NCBI GenBank assembly: GCA_018066125.1
Contig: JAGHSA010000049.1
Coordinates: 1 to 64,000 of the forward strand
Direction: 5' to 3'
From: Candidatus Cryptobacteroides onthequi
GTDB taxonomy: Bacteria > Bacteroidota > Bacteroidia > Bacteroidales > UBA932
Length of the DNA: 64,000 nt
The notes under the pieces are model-generated. The model was not told the origin of the DNA. It did not search any database and saw only the letters and a list, made by a program, of their open reading frames with translations. Of this stretch, positions 10,046 through 19,939 are shown piece by piece (the first letter of the stretch is position 1; every line of letters starts with the position of its first letter). A program made the position numbers and the translations under genes.

Positions 10046-13000
10046 ATGAAGAAACTCTTTTTCGTAGTGCTCTCGCTCATCCTTTCCGTAAGTGTATGGG
10101 CGCAGACCACAGTCAAGGGTGTGGTAGTCGACTCGGCTGGCCAGCCCGTCATCGGAGCAGGAGTGGTTCAGGTAGGCAAAGCCTCAAATGGCGCTGTCAC
10201 AGATCTGGACGGATCTTTTACAGTCAAGGTCCCTTCTACCGCTTCACTTCAGGTTTCATGTGTCGGCTATGTATCGCAGACAGTTGCGGTCAATGGTCAG
10301 GCAGCTCTTAAGATTGTCCTCGCAGAGGATAGCGAAATGCTCAACGATGTTGTCGTTGTCGCATTCGGTCAGCAGACAAAGGAGTCTTTCACCGGTTCCG
10401 CAGGCGTCATGAAGTCTGATGAACTCGCCAAGATTTCTGTCTCAAACCCAGCACAGGCACTTTCTGGTAAGGTAGCCGGCGTTCAGCTCAACAACTCTAC
10501 AGGTCAGTTCGGCAGCACTCCTACTATCACCATCCGCGGTATCGGCTCTATCTCCTCTGATACCCAGCCTCTTATCGTTGTCGATGGTATGCCATATGAC
10601 GGTAACCTCAGCCTTCTCAGCTCAAGCGACATCGAGTCGATGACTGTCCTCAAGGATGCGGCTTCCAATGCACTTTACGGTGCTCGTGGTGCAAATGGTG
10701 TCATCATGATTACCACAAAGCAGGGAAAAGCAGGCGATGCCAAGGTGACATTTGACGCCAAGTGGGGTGTAAATACAAATGCTGCTCGTATGTATGACGT
10801 TGCAAACTCTAAGGAATTCTACGAGATCTATTATAAGATGCTCTACAATGAATACACAGAGGGCGACGGTCTTTCAGCCGCAGATGCTCACAAGAAGGCT
10901 TCAGCCGATGTATCTAACACCACAGGTGGTATCGGCCCTGGTATCATGGTCTATACCGTTCCTTCGGGACAGGATTTCATCCAGCCTGATGGCAAGATGA
11001 ATCCTAACGCTACAATGGGTAATCTCTATACTTCCGGTGGCAAGCAGTACTGGCTTCAGGCTGATGATTGGGCTAAGGAAGGTCTTCAGAATGGTCTCCG
11101 TCAGGAGTATAATGTCAGCGCTTCCGGTGCGAAGGATGGTCTCCGTTACCTCATGTCTGTAGGTTATCTCGGTCAGGAAGGTATCCAGGAGAACCAGAGT
11201 GAGAAGAGAATCACTGCACGTCTCAAGGGGGACTATCAGGCAAAGAAGTGGCTCAAGATCGGTGGAAACTTCAGCTACACCAAGTATGATTTCGCAAATA
11301 CCGGTGACTACGCTATCGGTTCAAGCTCGATCTGGTCAATCGTCAAGACCATGGCACCTGTTTATCCTGTATACATGCGTGGAGCAGACAAGCAGATCAT
11401 GATAGACAGCTTCGGTGAGCAGATGTATGACTTTGCCAAGAAGTATGACTGGAGCCGTGCTAATGGTATGGGTGGCAACTCTATCTTCTCTAATAGGTAC
11501 AACACCAGTCGTAATGATGGTAATGCATTTACTATCAACGGCTATGCTGAGGTGAAGATTCTCCCGGAGCTCACCTTTACAGTCAATGCCAATGTCTATG
11601 ACTATGACAGGAGAAGTACAAGCGCTACCAGCCCGTTCGTGGATTACTATCTCGATTCTACTAAGAACGGTACTCTCTCAAAGAGCGCCAGCAGGACATA
11701 TACATATAATACCCAGCAGATTCTCAATTACAACAAGGTGTTCAATGGTGGACATGATGTAAGCCTCATGCTTGGTCATGAATACTACAACAACAAGTAC
11801 GAGACCATGAACGCATCCGGTTTCAACTTCGGCTTCGATTCTGCTGATGAACTCAATGCCATGCTCCAGCTCAATGCTGACCCATCATCTACATCAACTG
11901 TTTACAACAATGAAGGTTATTTCTTCCGTGGCATGTACAATTATGATGGCAAGTATTACGGCTCAGTATCGTTCCGTCGTGATGCCTCTTCTCGTTTTGC
12001 CAAGAATCACCGTTGGGGTAACTTCTGGTCAGTCGGTGGTGCATGGATCATCTCCAAGGAGGATTTCTTCGATTCATCATGGATCAATACACTCAAGTTC
12101 AAGGCTTCTATCGGTAGCCAGGGTAATGACAATATCGGTGAGTTCCTTTATGATGACTCATTCTCTATCGTAAACAGCGGAAATCAGGTTGCTTATCAGT
12201 TCCGCCAGAAGGGTACAGAGAACATCACCTGGGAGACAAATACCAACTTCAATACCGGTTTCGAGTTCGAGATGTTTGACAGCAGACTCGGTGGAAGCAT
12301 CGATTACTTCTATCGTAAGACTTCAGATATGCTCTTTGCTCTCAGTACCCCTCCTTCAATCGGCTATACCAGCTATTGGACTAACATGGGTGACATGAGA
12401 AATACCGGATTCGAACTTGATCTCCACTATAACGCTATCCGCACCAAGATGGTTGACTGGAACATCGATTTCAACATCGCTTACACAGCCAACAAGGTTC
12501 TCCGTCTCCCAGATGAGGCAAAGACTGTCAATATTGAAGGATACAACGGATATGTAAATACCGACCCATCTTTCGCAAAGAAGTACTACTATTTCGTAGG
12601 TGAGGGACTCCCTCTCTATACATGGTACCTCAAGAAGTCAGCAGGCATTGATCCGAAGACAGGTGAGGCTCTTTACTATAAGGACGTTGTTGATGCGAAT
12701 GGAAAGGTAACAGGTCAGGAGACAACCAATGTTTGGTCTGCAGCTACAGATTATCTCATCGGTGATGCTCTTGCAAAGCTCAACGGTGGTTTCGGCACCA
12801 ACCTCAGAGTGGGCAACTTCGACCTTTCTGCTTCATTCACTTATCAGATCGGTGGCCTCGCATACGATTACAATTATCAGGTTCTTATGCACTCAGGTGG
12901 TCAGACTGCTACCAACTGGCACAGGGATATGCTCAAGGCATGGACTCCACAGAATACAAATACTGATGTTCCTCGCCTCCGTTATGTAGAGCCATCAAGC

Positions 13001-13261
13001 CAGAGCTCTCTTACTGACAGATTCCTTATCAAGGCAAGTTATCTTAACCTCCAGAATGTAAATGTAGGTTATACTCTTCCTAAGAAGGTTACCGACGCCG
13101 TCAAGATGCAGGCAGTTCGTTTCTATGTTTCTGGCGACAATCTCTTCCTGATTTCAGCTCGCAAGGGTTTCGATCCTCGTCAGTTCCTTATGGGTTACTC
13201 ACAGCCTGAGTATGCGTTCCCTATCCGCACCATCTCTGGCGGTATCACTCTCACATTCTAA
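10046..13261 (+). CDS. SusC/RagA family TonB-linked outer-membrane transporter
   Basis: This 1071-residue protein has a signal peptide cut near VWAQ (residue 20), a carboxypeptidase-regulatory-like domain (~21-95), a VVVVAFG TonB-box-like segment (~102-108), a plug (~115-235, TIRGIGS, VVDGMPYDG) and a barrel to the C-terminus (GGITLTF). The start follows directly from the signal peptide and the -7 box upstream. It overlaps nothing and pairs with the SusD 6 bp downstream. Its plug is similar to that of the SusC at 4910, so the two pairs are probably paralogues with different substrate preference. No enzyme gene accompanies it. Confidence 0.95.
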   Translation: MKKLFFVVLSLILSVSVWAQTTVKGVVVDSAGQPVIGAGVVQVGKASNGAVTDLDGSFTVKVPSTASLQVSCVGYVSQTVAVNGQAALKIVLAEDSEMLNDVVVVAFGQQTKESFTGSAGVMKSDELAKISVSNPAQALSGKVAGVQLNNSTGQFGSTPTITIRGIGSISSDTQPLIVVDGMPYDGNLSLLSSSDIESMTVLKDAASNALYGARGANGVIMITTKQGKAGDAKVTFDAKWGVNTNAARMYDVANSKEFYEIYYKMLYNEYTEGDGLSAADAHKKASADVSNTTGGIGPGIMVYTVPSGQDFIQPDGKMNPNATMGNLYTSGGKQYWLQADDWAKEGLQNGLRQEYNVSASGAKDGLRYLMSVGYLGQEGIQENQSEKRITARLKGDYQAKKWLKIGGNFSYTKYDFANTGDYAIGSSSIWSIVKTMAPVYPVYMRGADKQIMIDSFGEQMYDFAKKYDWSRANGMGGNSIFSNRYNTSRNDGNAFTINGYAEVKILPELTFTVNANVYDYDRRSTSATSPFVDYYLDSTKNGTLSKSASRTYTYNTQQILNYNKVFNGGHDVSLMLGHEYYNNKYETMNASGFNFGFDSADELNAMLQLNADPSSTSTVYNNEGYFFRGMYNYDGKYYGSVSFRRDASSRFAKNHRWGNFWSVGGAWIISKEDFFDSSWINTLKFKASIGSQGNDNIGEFLYDDSFSIVNSGNQVAYQFRQKGTENITWETNTNFNTGFEFEMFDSRLGGSIDYFYRKTSDMLFALSTPPSIGYTSYWTNMGDMRNTGFELDLHYNAIRTKMVDWNIDFNIAYTANKVLRLPDEAKTVNIEGYNGYVNTDPSFAKKYYYFVGEGLPLYTWYLKKSAGIDPKTGEALYYKDVVDANGKVTGQETTNVWSAATDYLIGDALAKLNGGFGTNLRVGNFDLSASFTYQIGGLAYDYNYQVLMHSGGQTATNWHRDMLKAWTPQNTNTDVPRLRYVEPSSQSSLTDRFLIKASYLNLQNVNVGYTLPKKVTDAVKMQAVRFYVSGDNLFLISARKGFDPRQFLMGYSQPEYAFPIRTISGGITLTF

Positions 13262-13267
13262 TTTGCA

Positions 13268-15199
13268 ATGAATAAGATTATGAAAAAGTACGCATATATA
13301 CTTGCAGCTGGCTTCCTCTCACTGATGTCTACCAGCTGTATCAAGGAGACTTTCCCTTCTGACTATGTACTCGCAGGTCAGGTAGCCGGCTCTGAATCCG
13401 CTCTTGCGTCCATGATGAACTCAGTGTACACTATGATGGTGGCATATGAGAACAACGATGGTGGTGTCGAGATGCAGTCGTATGCCGACCTTCGCGTCAT
13501 GCTTGAGCACGGTACAAGTGCACTCATCTGCACAGGTCACAATGGATACAACACCATGGGTGCATACTATGAGGGTAACTTCACTAACACCAACCGCGGT
13601 GTCATCCCTTCATACATGTACTACGGATATATAAAGACCGTCAATGATATCATCAAACTCATTGACCCTGAGACTACAGACGCTACAGAGAGACGTTATC
13701 TCGGTGAATGCCTCGCGTTCCGTGCGCTTTTCTACATGGAGCTTACTCAGGTGATGGAGTACATCACTCCGTCAGATCCGTCCAAGAACAATAAGCCTGA
13801 GAATGACCTTACTAACCTCGGTGTTCCTATCCTTACTGAGAAGACCACCAATGAGCAGGCTTCAAACAATCCTCGAGTAACTGTTGATGAGAATTTTGAT
13901 CTCATCCTTTCAGACCTCGAGCAGGCAGAGAAGTATCTTGCAGACTTCAAACGTACAGACAAAATCGATCCTGATCTCAGCGTGGTATACGGCCTTTATG
14001 CTCGCGCATATATCACTCTTGCTTCACGCGTGGCCCGTGCTGCGAAGTACAAGAATGAGGCTGACCTCTGGAAGAAGGCTTATGATTATGCTGACAAGGC
14101 AATCAACGCTTCAGGCTGTACACCACTTACAGAGGATCAGTGGACAGATCCTGTAACAGGTTTCAATAGCCGTACCAGCCAGAACTCATGGATGCTTGCG
14201 ACCACTATTTCAGAGTCTAACACATATGCAGCCGGAGGCGGTGCATGGGGCTCATTCAGCTTCCCTATGATTATGGGTACTGAGACTGATTTCGAGTGGT
14301 ATGGCTGGGTAGTTGGCCGTGCACTCGCTCGTCACTGGTATGAGAGACTTTCTGATAACGACTGGAGAAAGAAGTCATGGCTCGGTCCTGAGTTCTTCTA
14401 TGAGTCAGTTAACCAGAAGCCTGGTGAGAAGTATCTTGTAGAAAGGGACGACAAGGGCAACTTCATCAATAACAAGTATAATCTCAAGTGCGGTGCTGCC
14501 GACGAGAACAATGCTTCTGACGATATTGATGAGTGGAGCAAGGATTTCACAGGAAGACTCTCTGATGGTGCGAAGTATAAACTCACCAGCAACAATCCTG
14601 CTTGGATCCGTTCACGTATCAACAAGACATATGGATATCAGGCATGGCCTTGGATCTATGTGAACATCAAGTTCCGTCCTCACAATGGCGAATATCTTGT
14701 ATGGAATACCGGTGGTGCAGTTGACTATCCTTGCATGCGTGTTGAGGAAATGCACTTCATCAAGGCTGAAGCTGCCGCTCACTGCCAGAGCGTCGCTGCT
14801 GCTGATGCTCTTCTCGAGAGTATCGTAGGTACACGTAACTCAGGCTACACCTGCAAGGCTACTTCACTTGAGGAGTTCATGGACGAACTTTACTTCCAGA
14901 AGGGAATCGAGTTCTGGGGTGAGGGTATCAACTACTTCGACTCAAAGCGTCTCGGACGTGGTGTGTACAGAGCTTACCCTGGTACCAGCATCGAGAGAAA
15001 CCGTCAGTCTATCAACTGTGACGGTTTCTGGCCAGGTTGGACACCTATGTGGAGTGCAACAGAGAAGAATGCTAATCAGGCACTCTATCACTATGACACT
15101 CCTGCTCCAATCCGTACCGTTTACTACGCATATCCAAACAACGAGGACTTCCGTCCATTCTATGGTCAGGAGCTTGATCTTTCAACTCTGAAGTTCTAG
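13268..15199 (+). CDS. SusD/RagB family outer-membrane lipoprotein
   Basis: This protein has 643 residues. The lipoprotein signal ends MSTSC (Cys 24); an alternative Met five residues in (13280) would also leave a workable signal. SusD features include YLGECLAFRALFYMEL (TPR helix), CMRVEEMHFIKAEAAAH and a C-terminal region with GIEFWGEGINYFDSKRL. It lies 6 bp after its SusC and is followed by a bidirectional terminator. The binding partner is the preceding SusC; the ligand is unknown. Confidence 0.94.
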   Translation: MNKIMKKYAYILAAGFLSLMSTSCIKETFPSDYVLAGQVAGSESALASMMNSVYTMMVAYENNDGGVEMQSYADLRVMLEHGTSALICTGHNGYNTMGAYYEGNFTNTNRGVIPSYMYYGYIKTVNDIIKLIDPETTDATERRYLGECLAFRALFYMELTQVMEYITPSDPSKNNKPENDLTNLGVPILTEKTTNEQASNNPRVTVDENFDLILSDLEQAEKYLADFKRTDKIDPDLSVVYGLYARAYITLASRVARAAKYKNEADLWKKAYDYADKAINASGCTPLTEDQWTDPVTGFNSRTSQNSWMLATTISESNTYAAGGGAWGSFSFPMIMGTETDFEWYGWVVGRALARHWYERLSDNDWRKKSWLGPEFFYESVNQKPGEKYLVERDDKGNFINNKYNLKCGAADENNASDDIDEWSKDFTGRLSDGAKYKLTSNNPAWIRSRINKTYGYQAWPWIYVNIKFRPHNGEYLVWNTGGAVDYPCMRVEEMHFIKAEAAAHCQSVAAADALLESIVGTRNSGYTCKATSLEEFMDELYFQKGIEFWGEGINYFDSKRLGRGVYRAYPGTSIERNRQSINCDGFWPGWTPMWSATEKNANQALYHYDTPAPIRTVYYAYPNNEDFRPFYGQELDLSTLKF

Positions 15200-15220
15200 T
15201 TAGTCTACGGACTAAATATT

Positions 15221-15250
15221 AAAAAGACCGGCCACAGGGTCGGTCTTTTT
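15221..15250. terminator. Bidirectional terminator between convergent genes
   Basis: The near-perfect hairpin AAAAAGACCGGCC / GGTCGGTCTTTTT with loop ACAG carries an A run on one side and a T run on the other. It can end the SusD transcript from the left and the DUF3472 transcript from the right. Confidence 0.88.
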
Positions 15251-15270
15251 GTATATATACGCTATGATTG

Positions 15271-16617
15271 TTAAGGCAGAGCAGTGAAGTCAATCTCCGG
15301 CTTGTTGCCTTGAGCTTCTCTTTTGAATGTGCTGCCGTACTCTGTCTTTTCGTTGAAGAAGCCGCAGTTGCGGAGGATGAATTCGGATCCTTCAGCACCT
15401 CCGAACATGTCAGCTCTCATGCCGGTTCTGCCGGTGTTGTCGCAGGTGAAACGGGCCTCTGTGAGCTCGACCATGCTGCCGTCCTGCATGATGGCCCACT
15501 GGTTCTTGAAACGCACCTCTCTGGTCTTTATACTGGTCTCAGGGACGAAGCACTCTAGGAAAGAGTGCGGGCGCGTGTACCAGGTGTCTGTGTGCGGGCG
15601 GAGGAAGGATGCCAGCAGGTGCCACTCTCCCTTCTCGTCTCCGAAATATCCGGTATATTCAGTGTTGCCCTTTCCGTCTGGTCTCACATGAACCAGTGTG
15701 CGGTATGTCTTTCCCGGCTCCCATGCGTAGTCCATGAAGCTCTGTCCACCGGATCCTTCTCCACCGAAGTCCTGTGCTGTGACTCCTGCACCCTTTCGGA
15801 GTATCTTGACACGATAGTCAGCCGGTATTTCTCCCGGTTTGTCGGTCTCGTATGGGCTCCATACGGAGAAGAGCACGCTGTTGGGGCCGTCATCATGTGT
15901 CTGAATGCCCATATATCCCTCGCCGAAGCCGGTGAGCATGAAATATGTGTCATCGACATCCTTCCCTTCGGGTACGGTGACCTCATTGTAGAACCATTCC
16001 ACATTGCCTGACGGCAGGGTATAGTTCATGTGGACGGATGGACCTCTGCGGTACCAGTAGCAGTCTGAAACCTTGTCGGAAGGGACGAATATGCTGCCTT
16101 CGCCCATGACATCGCCATCGATGATGTATTGGCTGATGGTGGCGAAACGCGCTCCGGAAGGACTGGCTGATCCCTTGATGTCCATCTTTACATATTCATT
16201 GCCCGAGGTGCTGAACTCTCCGATGTATGCGATGCCTGTTCCCTTGACGGTGAAAGGATAGCTGTTCCTGCCATCGGAAAAGGTCAGTGTGCTTTCTTCT
16301 GTGCCGGAAGGTAGCGCGACATCGGCGAACAGCTTGTAGCTTCCTGCCTTTGCTGTCTTGAAGTAGGCGGAGAGCGTGATTCCAGAGTTGTCCCATCCGG
16401 TGAGCGTTCCGTCATAGGTGTCGATCGTACCGGCTGCGATGTTCAGCAGGTTTCCTGATTTCACATCCGTGACATAGGTGTTTCCTGTGAATGGGATATA
16501 TACTGCGCCATAGCCCGGGACAGGCTTGCTGCCGGTCCCTTTGTCACCATTGTTTCCTCCGCATGCTGTCGCCAGGACCACGCAGGCGAGGATTGAAGTC
16601 TTGTAAAGCAGTTTCAT
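15271..16617 (-). CDS. DUF3472/DUF5077-type lipoprotein
   Basis: This 448-residue lipoprotein (signal ending LATAC, Cys 19) has an N-terminal beta-sandwich resembling DUF5077 (~35-150) and a C-terminal part resembling DUF3472 (~165-350), recognisable from YFMLTGFGEGYMGIQ and VLFSVWSPYE. Members of this family occur next to glycan-degradation genes in Bacteroidetes but have no firmly established activity that I can cite. It has its own -7 box and is separated from the upstream exuT by a terminator. It is likely exported to the cell surface or periplasm. A role in carbohydrate binding is inference from context and the all-beta domains. Confidence 0.75.
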   Translation of the reverse strand: MKLLYKTSILACVVLATACGGNNGDKGTGSKPVPGYGAVYIPFTGNTYVTDVKSGNLLNIAAGTIDTYDGTLTGWDNSGITLSAYFKTAKAGSYKLFADVALPSGTEESTLTFSDGRNSYPFTVKGTGIAYIGEFSTSGNEYVKMDIKGSASPSGARFATISQYIIDGDVMGEGSIFVPSDKVSDCYWYRRGPSVHMNYTLPSGNVEWFYNEVTVPEGKDVDDTYFMLTGFGEGYMGIQTHDDGPNSVLFSVWSPYETDKPGEIPADYRVKILRKGAGVTAQDFGGEGSGGQSFMDYAWEPGKTYRTLVHVRPDGKGNTEYTGYFGDEKGEWHLLASFLRPHTDTWYTRPHSFLECFVPETSIKTREVRFKNQWAIMQDGSMVELTEARFTCDNTGRTGMRADMFGGAEGSEFILRNCGFFNEKTEYGSTFKREAQGNKPEIDFTALP

Positions 16618-16636
16618 GTCTGTATTTGTTTTGCAG

Positions 16637-16644
16637 CAAATATA
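16637..16644 (-). promoter_or_regulatory. Putative -7 promoter box for the DUF3472 gene
   Basis: TATATTTG on the minus strand lies 19 bases upstream of the start codon. No TTTG is found at the expected -33 position, which falls inside the terminator hairpin. Confidence 0.55.
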
Positions 16645-16645
16645 G

Positions 16646-16687
16646 GAAAAAAAGACAAAGGCCGGTCCTGAAAATGGACCGGCCTTT
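16646..16687 (-). terminator. Rho-independent terminator of the kdgK-eda-exuT operon
   Basis: A perfect 12-bp stem AAAGGCCGGTCC / GGACCGGCCTTT with a 7-nt loop is followed on the minus strand by TGTC and a seven-T run. It starts 18 bases after the exuT stop codon. Confidence 0.9.
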
Positions 16688-16705
16688 CATCTGCAATGTC
16701 TCAGA

Positions 16706-18145
16706 CTAGAGCTCTATCGGCTTGTAATGAGGTACGAGCGCCTTCATGATGATCCATGCGAGGAGATATGCGATGGCGCAGTAGCTGAACATGATCATGT
16801 ATCCTGCGTGGATGCCGTGTGCTCCGAATACTGTCCATGCGCCGGCCTCGCTTGCGTCGAAGAGGAGACCGGAAGCCTTCTGGATGAAGAAGGAACCGAT
16901 ACCGCCTGCCATGCCGCCGATACCTGTCACGGTGGCGATGGACGACTTAGGGAACATATCGCCTACGGTAGAGAAGATGTTCGCGCTCCAAGACTGGTGT
17001 CCAGCTGCAGCGATACCGATGAGTGCTACAGGCACCCAGTAGCTTACATGTGCAAGCGGCTGTGCTCCGAGAGCGCAGAGAGGGAAGAATGCGAAGATGA
17101 GCATCGAGAGCATTCGTCCGTCGTATGGGTGCATCTTTTTCTTCTCAATGAAGATGGTAGGGAGATAGCCTCCGAGGATGGATACCATCACGATGAGGTA
17201 GAGCACGCCGATGGCGATCTGGAATGCCGGGTCGGTAGACTTCATGCCGTAGTTGTTCTTGAGGAATGAAGGCATCCAGAAGAGGAAGAACCACCATACA
17301 CCGTCGGTAAGTCCCTTTCCTACGATGAACGCCCAGGTCTGCTTGAATGTGAAGCACTTCCAGAGAGATACCTTCTCGCCTTCCTGGATGCTCTTCTCTG
17401 TCTTGGCAGCCTCTTCCTCAGCCTTGTCCTGGAGGATGTACTCGAGCTCCGCTGCATTTACATGAGGGTTCTGCTCAGGCTTCTTGTAAACGAATACCCA
17501 GATGCCGAGCCATACGAAACCGAGGGCACCGATGATGATGAATGACATCTCCCATCCGAACTTCGCTGCGAGTGCAGGGATGCAGAACGGAGCGATGAGC
17601 GCACCGATGGTGGATCCTGCGTTGAAGATGGATGTAGAGAATGCGCGGTCCTTCTTAGGGAAGTATTCGGCTGTGGCCTTGATGGCTGCAGGGAAGTTTC
17701 CTGCCTCACCGAGTGCGAGCACGCAGCGCGCGATGATGAAGAGCGTCATGCTCACGAGGGTGATCTTTGCCACTGTGTCGGCAGCGGTCACTGCACGGAG
17801 AGCCTCTGCGCCGTGGATGCCCACGATACCCTGGGTGGCTACACCGCAGACTGCGTGGAGACATGCACCTGCAGACCAGATGGCGATGCTCCAGAGATAG
17901 CCCTTCTTGGTGTCGAGCTTGTCCACGATGCTTCCTGCAAAGAGCATCGCGATGGCATAGAACAGTGAGAAGATACCTGTGATGGTACCGTAGTGGTTGT
18001 TGGTCCAGTGGAACTCAGGACGGATGAAGTCCTCCCATGTGAGGGACAGCACCTGGCGGTCCATGTAGTTGATGGTCGTCGCGAAGAAAAGCATCGCGCA
18101 GATGATCCATCTGTAGTTGGTTTTCTTGGTCGTAGTGTTTGCCAT
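16706..18145 (-). CDS. exuT: Hexuronate transporter, MFS superfamily
   Basis: This 479-residue, 12-helix major facilitator protein matches the anion:cation symporter (ExuT/UxuT) type. It has an N-terminal first helix with INYMDRQVLSL, a cytoplasmic loop rich in Glu/Lys near the middle (EEEAAKTEKSIQEGEK), and GNFPAAIKATAEYFP, a conserved segment of hexuronate carriers. It would import galacturonate and/or glucuronate by proton symport. It is the last gene of an operon with kdgK and eda (10 bp after eda) and is followed by a strong terminator. Linkage to uxaC/uxaB/uxaA makes galacturonate the likely main substrate; the exact specificity is inference. Confidence 0.9.
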   Translation of the reverse strand: MANTTTKKTNYRWIICAMLFFATTINYMDRQVLSLTWEDFIRPEFHWTNNHYGTITGIFSLFYAIAMLFAGSIVDKLDTKKGYLWSIAIWSAGACLHAVCGVATQGIVGIHGAEALRAVTAADTVAKITLVSMTLFIIARCVLALGEAGNFPAAIKATAEYFPKKDRAFSTSIFNAGSTIGALIAPFCIPALAAKFGWEMSFIIIGALGFVWLGIWVFVYKKPEQNPHVNAAELEYILQDKAEEEAAKTEKSIQEGEKVSLWKCFTFKQTWAFIVGKGLTDGVWWFFLFWMPSFLKNNYGMKSTDPAFQIAIGVLYLIVMVSILGGYLPTIFIEKKKMHPYDGRMLSMLIFAFFPLCALGAQPLAHVSYWVPVALIGIAAAGHQSWSANIFSTVGDMFPKSSIATVTGIGGMAGGIGSFFIQKASGLLFDASEAGAWTVFGAHGIHAGYMIMFSYCAIAYLLAWIIMKALVPHYKPIEL

Positions 18146-18154
18146 ATCTAGTGT

Positions 18155-18820
18155 TTATCTTACGTTCTTTATGATCTCGAGCGCACTGCGGCAGAGTCCG
18201 GCGATCTTGTTCCATTCTCCGGCGGCGATGACGTCCTTAGGGAAGAGGTTTGAACCCATGCCCACGCATGTCACGCCAGCCTTGAACCATCCCTCGAGGT
18301 TTTCCTGGGTCGGCTTCACGCCGCCTGTCACCATCACCTGGCTCCATGGCATAGGTGCGCGGAGACCCTTGACGAAGGCAGGACCGAGCACATCGCCCGG
18401 GAATACCTTGCACACGTCGCAGCCGGCCTCCTGGGCCATGCCTACCTCGGTCACGCTGCCGCATCCAGGGCAGTATGGGATGAGTCTGCGGTTGCAGATA
18501 GGGGCGATGGCCGGGTTGAAGAGAGGACCGACCACGAAATTTGCTCCGAGCTGGATGTACATTGCGGCGGTGCCTGGGTCAACGATGGATCCGATGCCTA
18601 CAATCATGCCCGGAAGGTTCTCATTGGCGTATTTCACGAGCTCGGCGAAAACCTCCTGTGCGAAGTCGCCGCGGTTGGTGAACTCGAATGCGCGCACTCC
18701 ACCGTCGTAGCATGCCTCGAGGACCTTCTTGGCCACCTCGACATCCTTGTGGTAGAATACCGGTACCATGCCGGTCTCTTTCATTGCCTGGAGAGTCTCC
18801 AGTTTGGTGTATTTTGCCAT
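18155..18820 (-). CDS. eda: 2-keto-3-deoxy-6-phosphogluconate aldolase
   Basis: This 221-residue class I aldolase splits KDPG into pyruvate and glyceraldehyde-3-phosphate. The catalytic Glu is in AFEFTNR (E46) and the Schiff-base Lys in DVCKVFPGD (K138); the phosphate-binding VMVTGGVKP motif is also present. The start is placed at the Met of MAKYTKL (18820). An upstream in-frame ATG at 18850 would overlap the end of kdgK and add ten residues without family similarity. Gene order kdgK-eda-exuT with short gaps (33 and 9 bp) indicates one transcript. This is the last step of uronate catabolism. Confidence 0.95.
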   Translation of the reverse strand: MAKYTKLETLQAMKETGMVPVFYHKDVEVAKKVLEACYDGGVRAFEFTNRGDFAQEVFAELVKYANENLPGMIVGIGSIVDPGTAAMYIQLGANFVVGPLFNPAIAPICNRRLIPYCPGCGSVTEVGMAQEAGCDVCKVFPGDVLGPAFVKGLRAPMPWSQVMVTGGVKPTQENLEGWFKAGVTCVGMGSNLFPKDVIAAGEWNKIAGLCRSALEIIKNVR

Positions 18821-18853
18821 GTTTGATGTATGATTCAGTAAATGTAACAAAAA

Positions 18854-19894
18854 TTATCTGGAAACGCGACCGGAACCGTCGCCCTTCATCAGATTCTCGA
18901 CCTCTGCGACTGTCACCTGGTTGAAATCGCCGAAGATGGTGTGCTTGAGGCAGGATGCTGCCACTGCGAAATTGAGCGCCTTCTGGTCATCAGGTGCATA
19001 GGTGATGAGGCCGTAGATGAGACCTCCCATGAAGCTGTCGCCGCCGCCGACGCGGTCCACGATGTGGGTGATGTCGTAGCGAGGGGACTGGTAGAGAGTC
19101 TTGCCGTCCCAGAGCACACCGCCCCAGGTGTTGTGGTTGGCATTGATGGATCCGCGCAGGGTGATGATGATCTTCTTTGCGCGTGGGAAACGTGCCATCA
19201 GCTGCTCTCCGACGCTCTGGAACCTCTTCTGGTCGATGGTTCCCGCGGTTGCGGTCACGTCAAAGCCCTCAGGCTTGATGCCGAATACCTTGTCGGCGTC
19301 TTCCTCGTTGCCGAGAATGATGTCGCAACCCTCTACGAGTGCAGGCATGATCTCGCCAGCCTTCTTGCCGTATTTCCAGAGGTTCTTGCGGTAGTTGAGG
19401 TCGCATGATACGGTGATGCCGAGCCTGTTCGCAGCCTTGATGGCCTCGAGGCACACGTCTGCAGCACCCTGGCTGAGGGCAGGGGTGATGCCTGTCCAGT
19501 GGAACCAGTCGGCACCTTCGAACACCTTGTCCCAGTCTATCATTCCGGTCTCTATGGTGGAGATGGATGAGTTGGCGCGGTCATATACAACCTTGCTCGG
19601 GCGTGCCACGGCTCCGGTCTCGAGGAAGTAGATGCCGAGGCGGTCGCCGCCTGTTATGCAGTGCTTCGTGCCCACACCGTATGAGTGGAGGTCGCGGATG
19701 CATGATTTTGCTATGTCGTTGTCAGGGAAGCGTGTCACGAATTCCGTGTCGATGCCGTAATTCGCGAGTGACACGGCCACGTTGGCCTCACCGCCGCCGA
19801 ATGTGGCGTCAAACTGTTTTGCCTGTGAGAACCTGAGATATCCAGGTGTAGAAAGACGGAGCATGATCTCTCCGAAAGTGATGACTTTTGCCAT
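18854..19894 (-). CDS. kdgK: 2-keto-3-deoxygluconate kinase, PfkB/ribokinase family
   Basis: This 346-residue sugar kinase phosphorylates KDG to KDPG. It shows the N-terminal GGGEANVAVSLANYG substrate-binding motif (~33-47) and the C-terminal PfkB signature RVGGGDSFMGG with catalytic Asp 286. It is the first gene of the kdgK-eda-exuT operon, transcribed divergently from the LacI regulator with a shared operator in between. KDG is the meeting point of the UxaA branch (altronate) and the KduD branch (unsaturated uronates), both encoded nearby. The start ATG follows the -7 box by about 22 bases, giving a very short leader. Confidence 0.94.
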   Translation of the reverse strand: MAKVITFGEIMLRLSTPGYLRFSQAKQFDATFGGGEANVAVSLANYGIDTEFVTRFPDNDIAKSCIRDLHSYGVGTKHCITGGDRLGIYFLETGAVARPSKVVYDRANSSISTIETGMIDWDKVFEGADWFHWTGITPALSQGAADVCLEAIKAANRLGITVSCDLNYRKNLWKYGKKAGEIMPALVEGCDIILGNEEDADKVFGIKPEGFDVTATAGTIDQKRFQSVGEQLMARFPRAKKIIITLRGSINANHNTWGGVLWDGKTLYQSPRYDITHIVDRVGGGDSFMGGLIYGLITYAPDDQKALNFAVAASCLKHTIFGDFNQVTVAEVENLMKGDGSGRVSR

Positions 19895-19916
19895 AGTTCA
19901 TTAAATTGAATCGTAC

Positions 19917-19924
19917 AAAGATAC
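19917..19924 (-). promoter_or_regulatory. -7 promoter box for kdgK operon
   Basis: The minus-strand TATCTTTG fits TAnnTTTG, 22 bases upstream of the kdgK start. The expected -33 region is covered by the predicted operator at 19940-19955. Confidence 0.65.
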
Positions 19925-19939
19925 GATTTTTTCTGGAAA

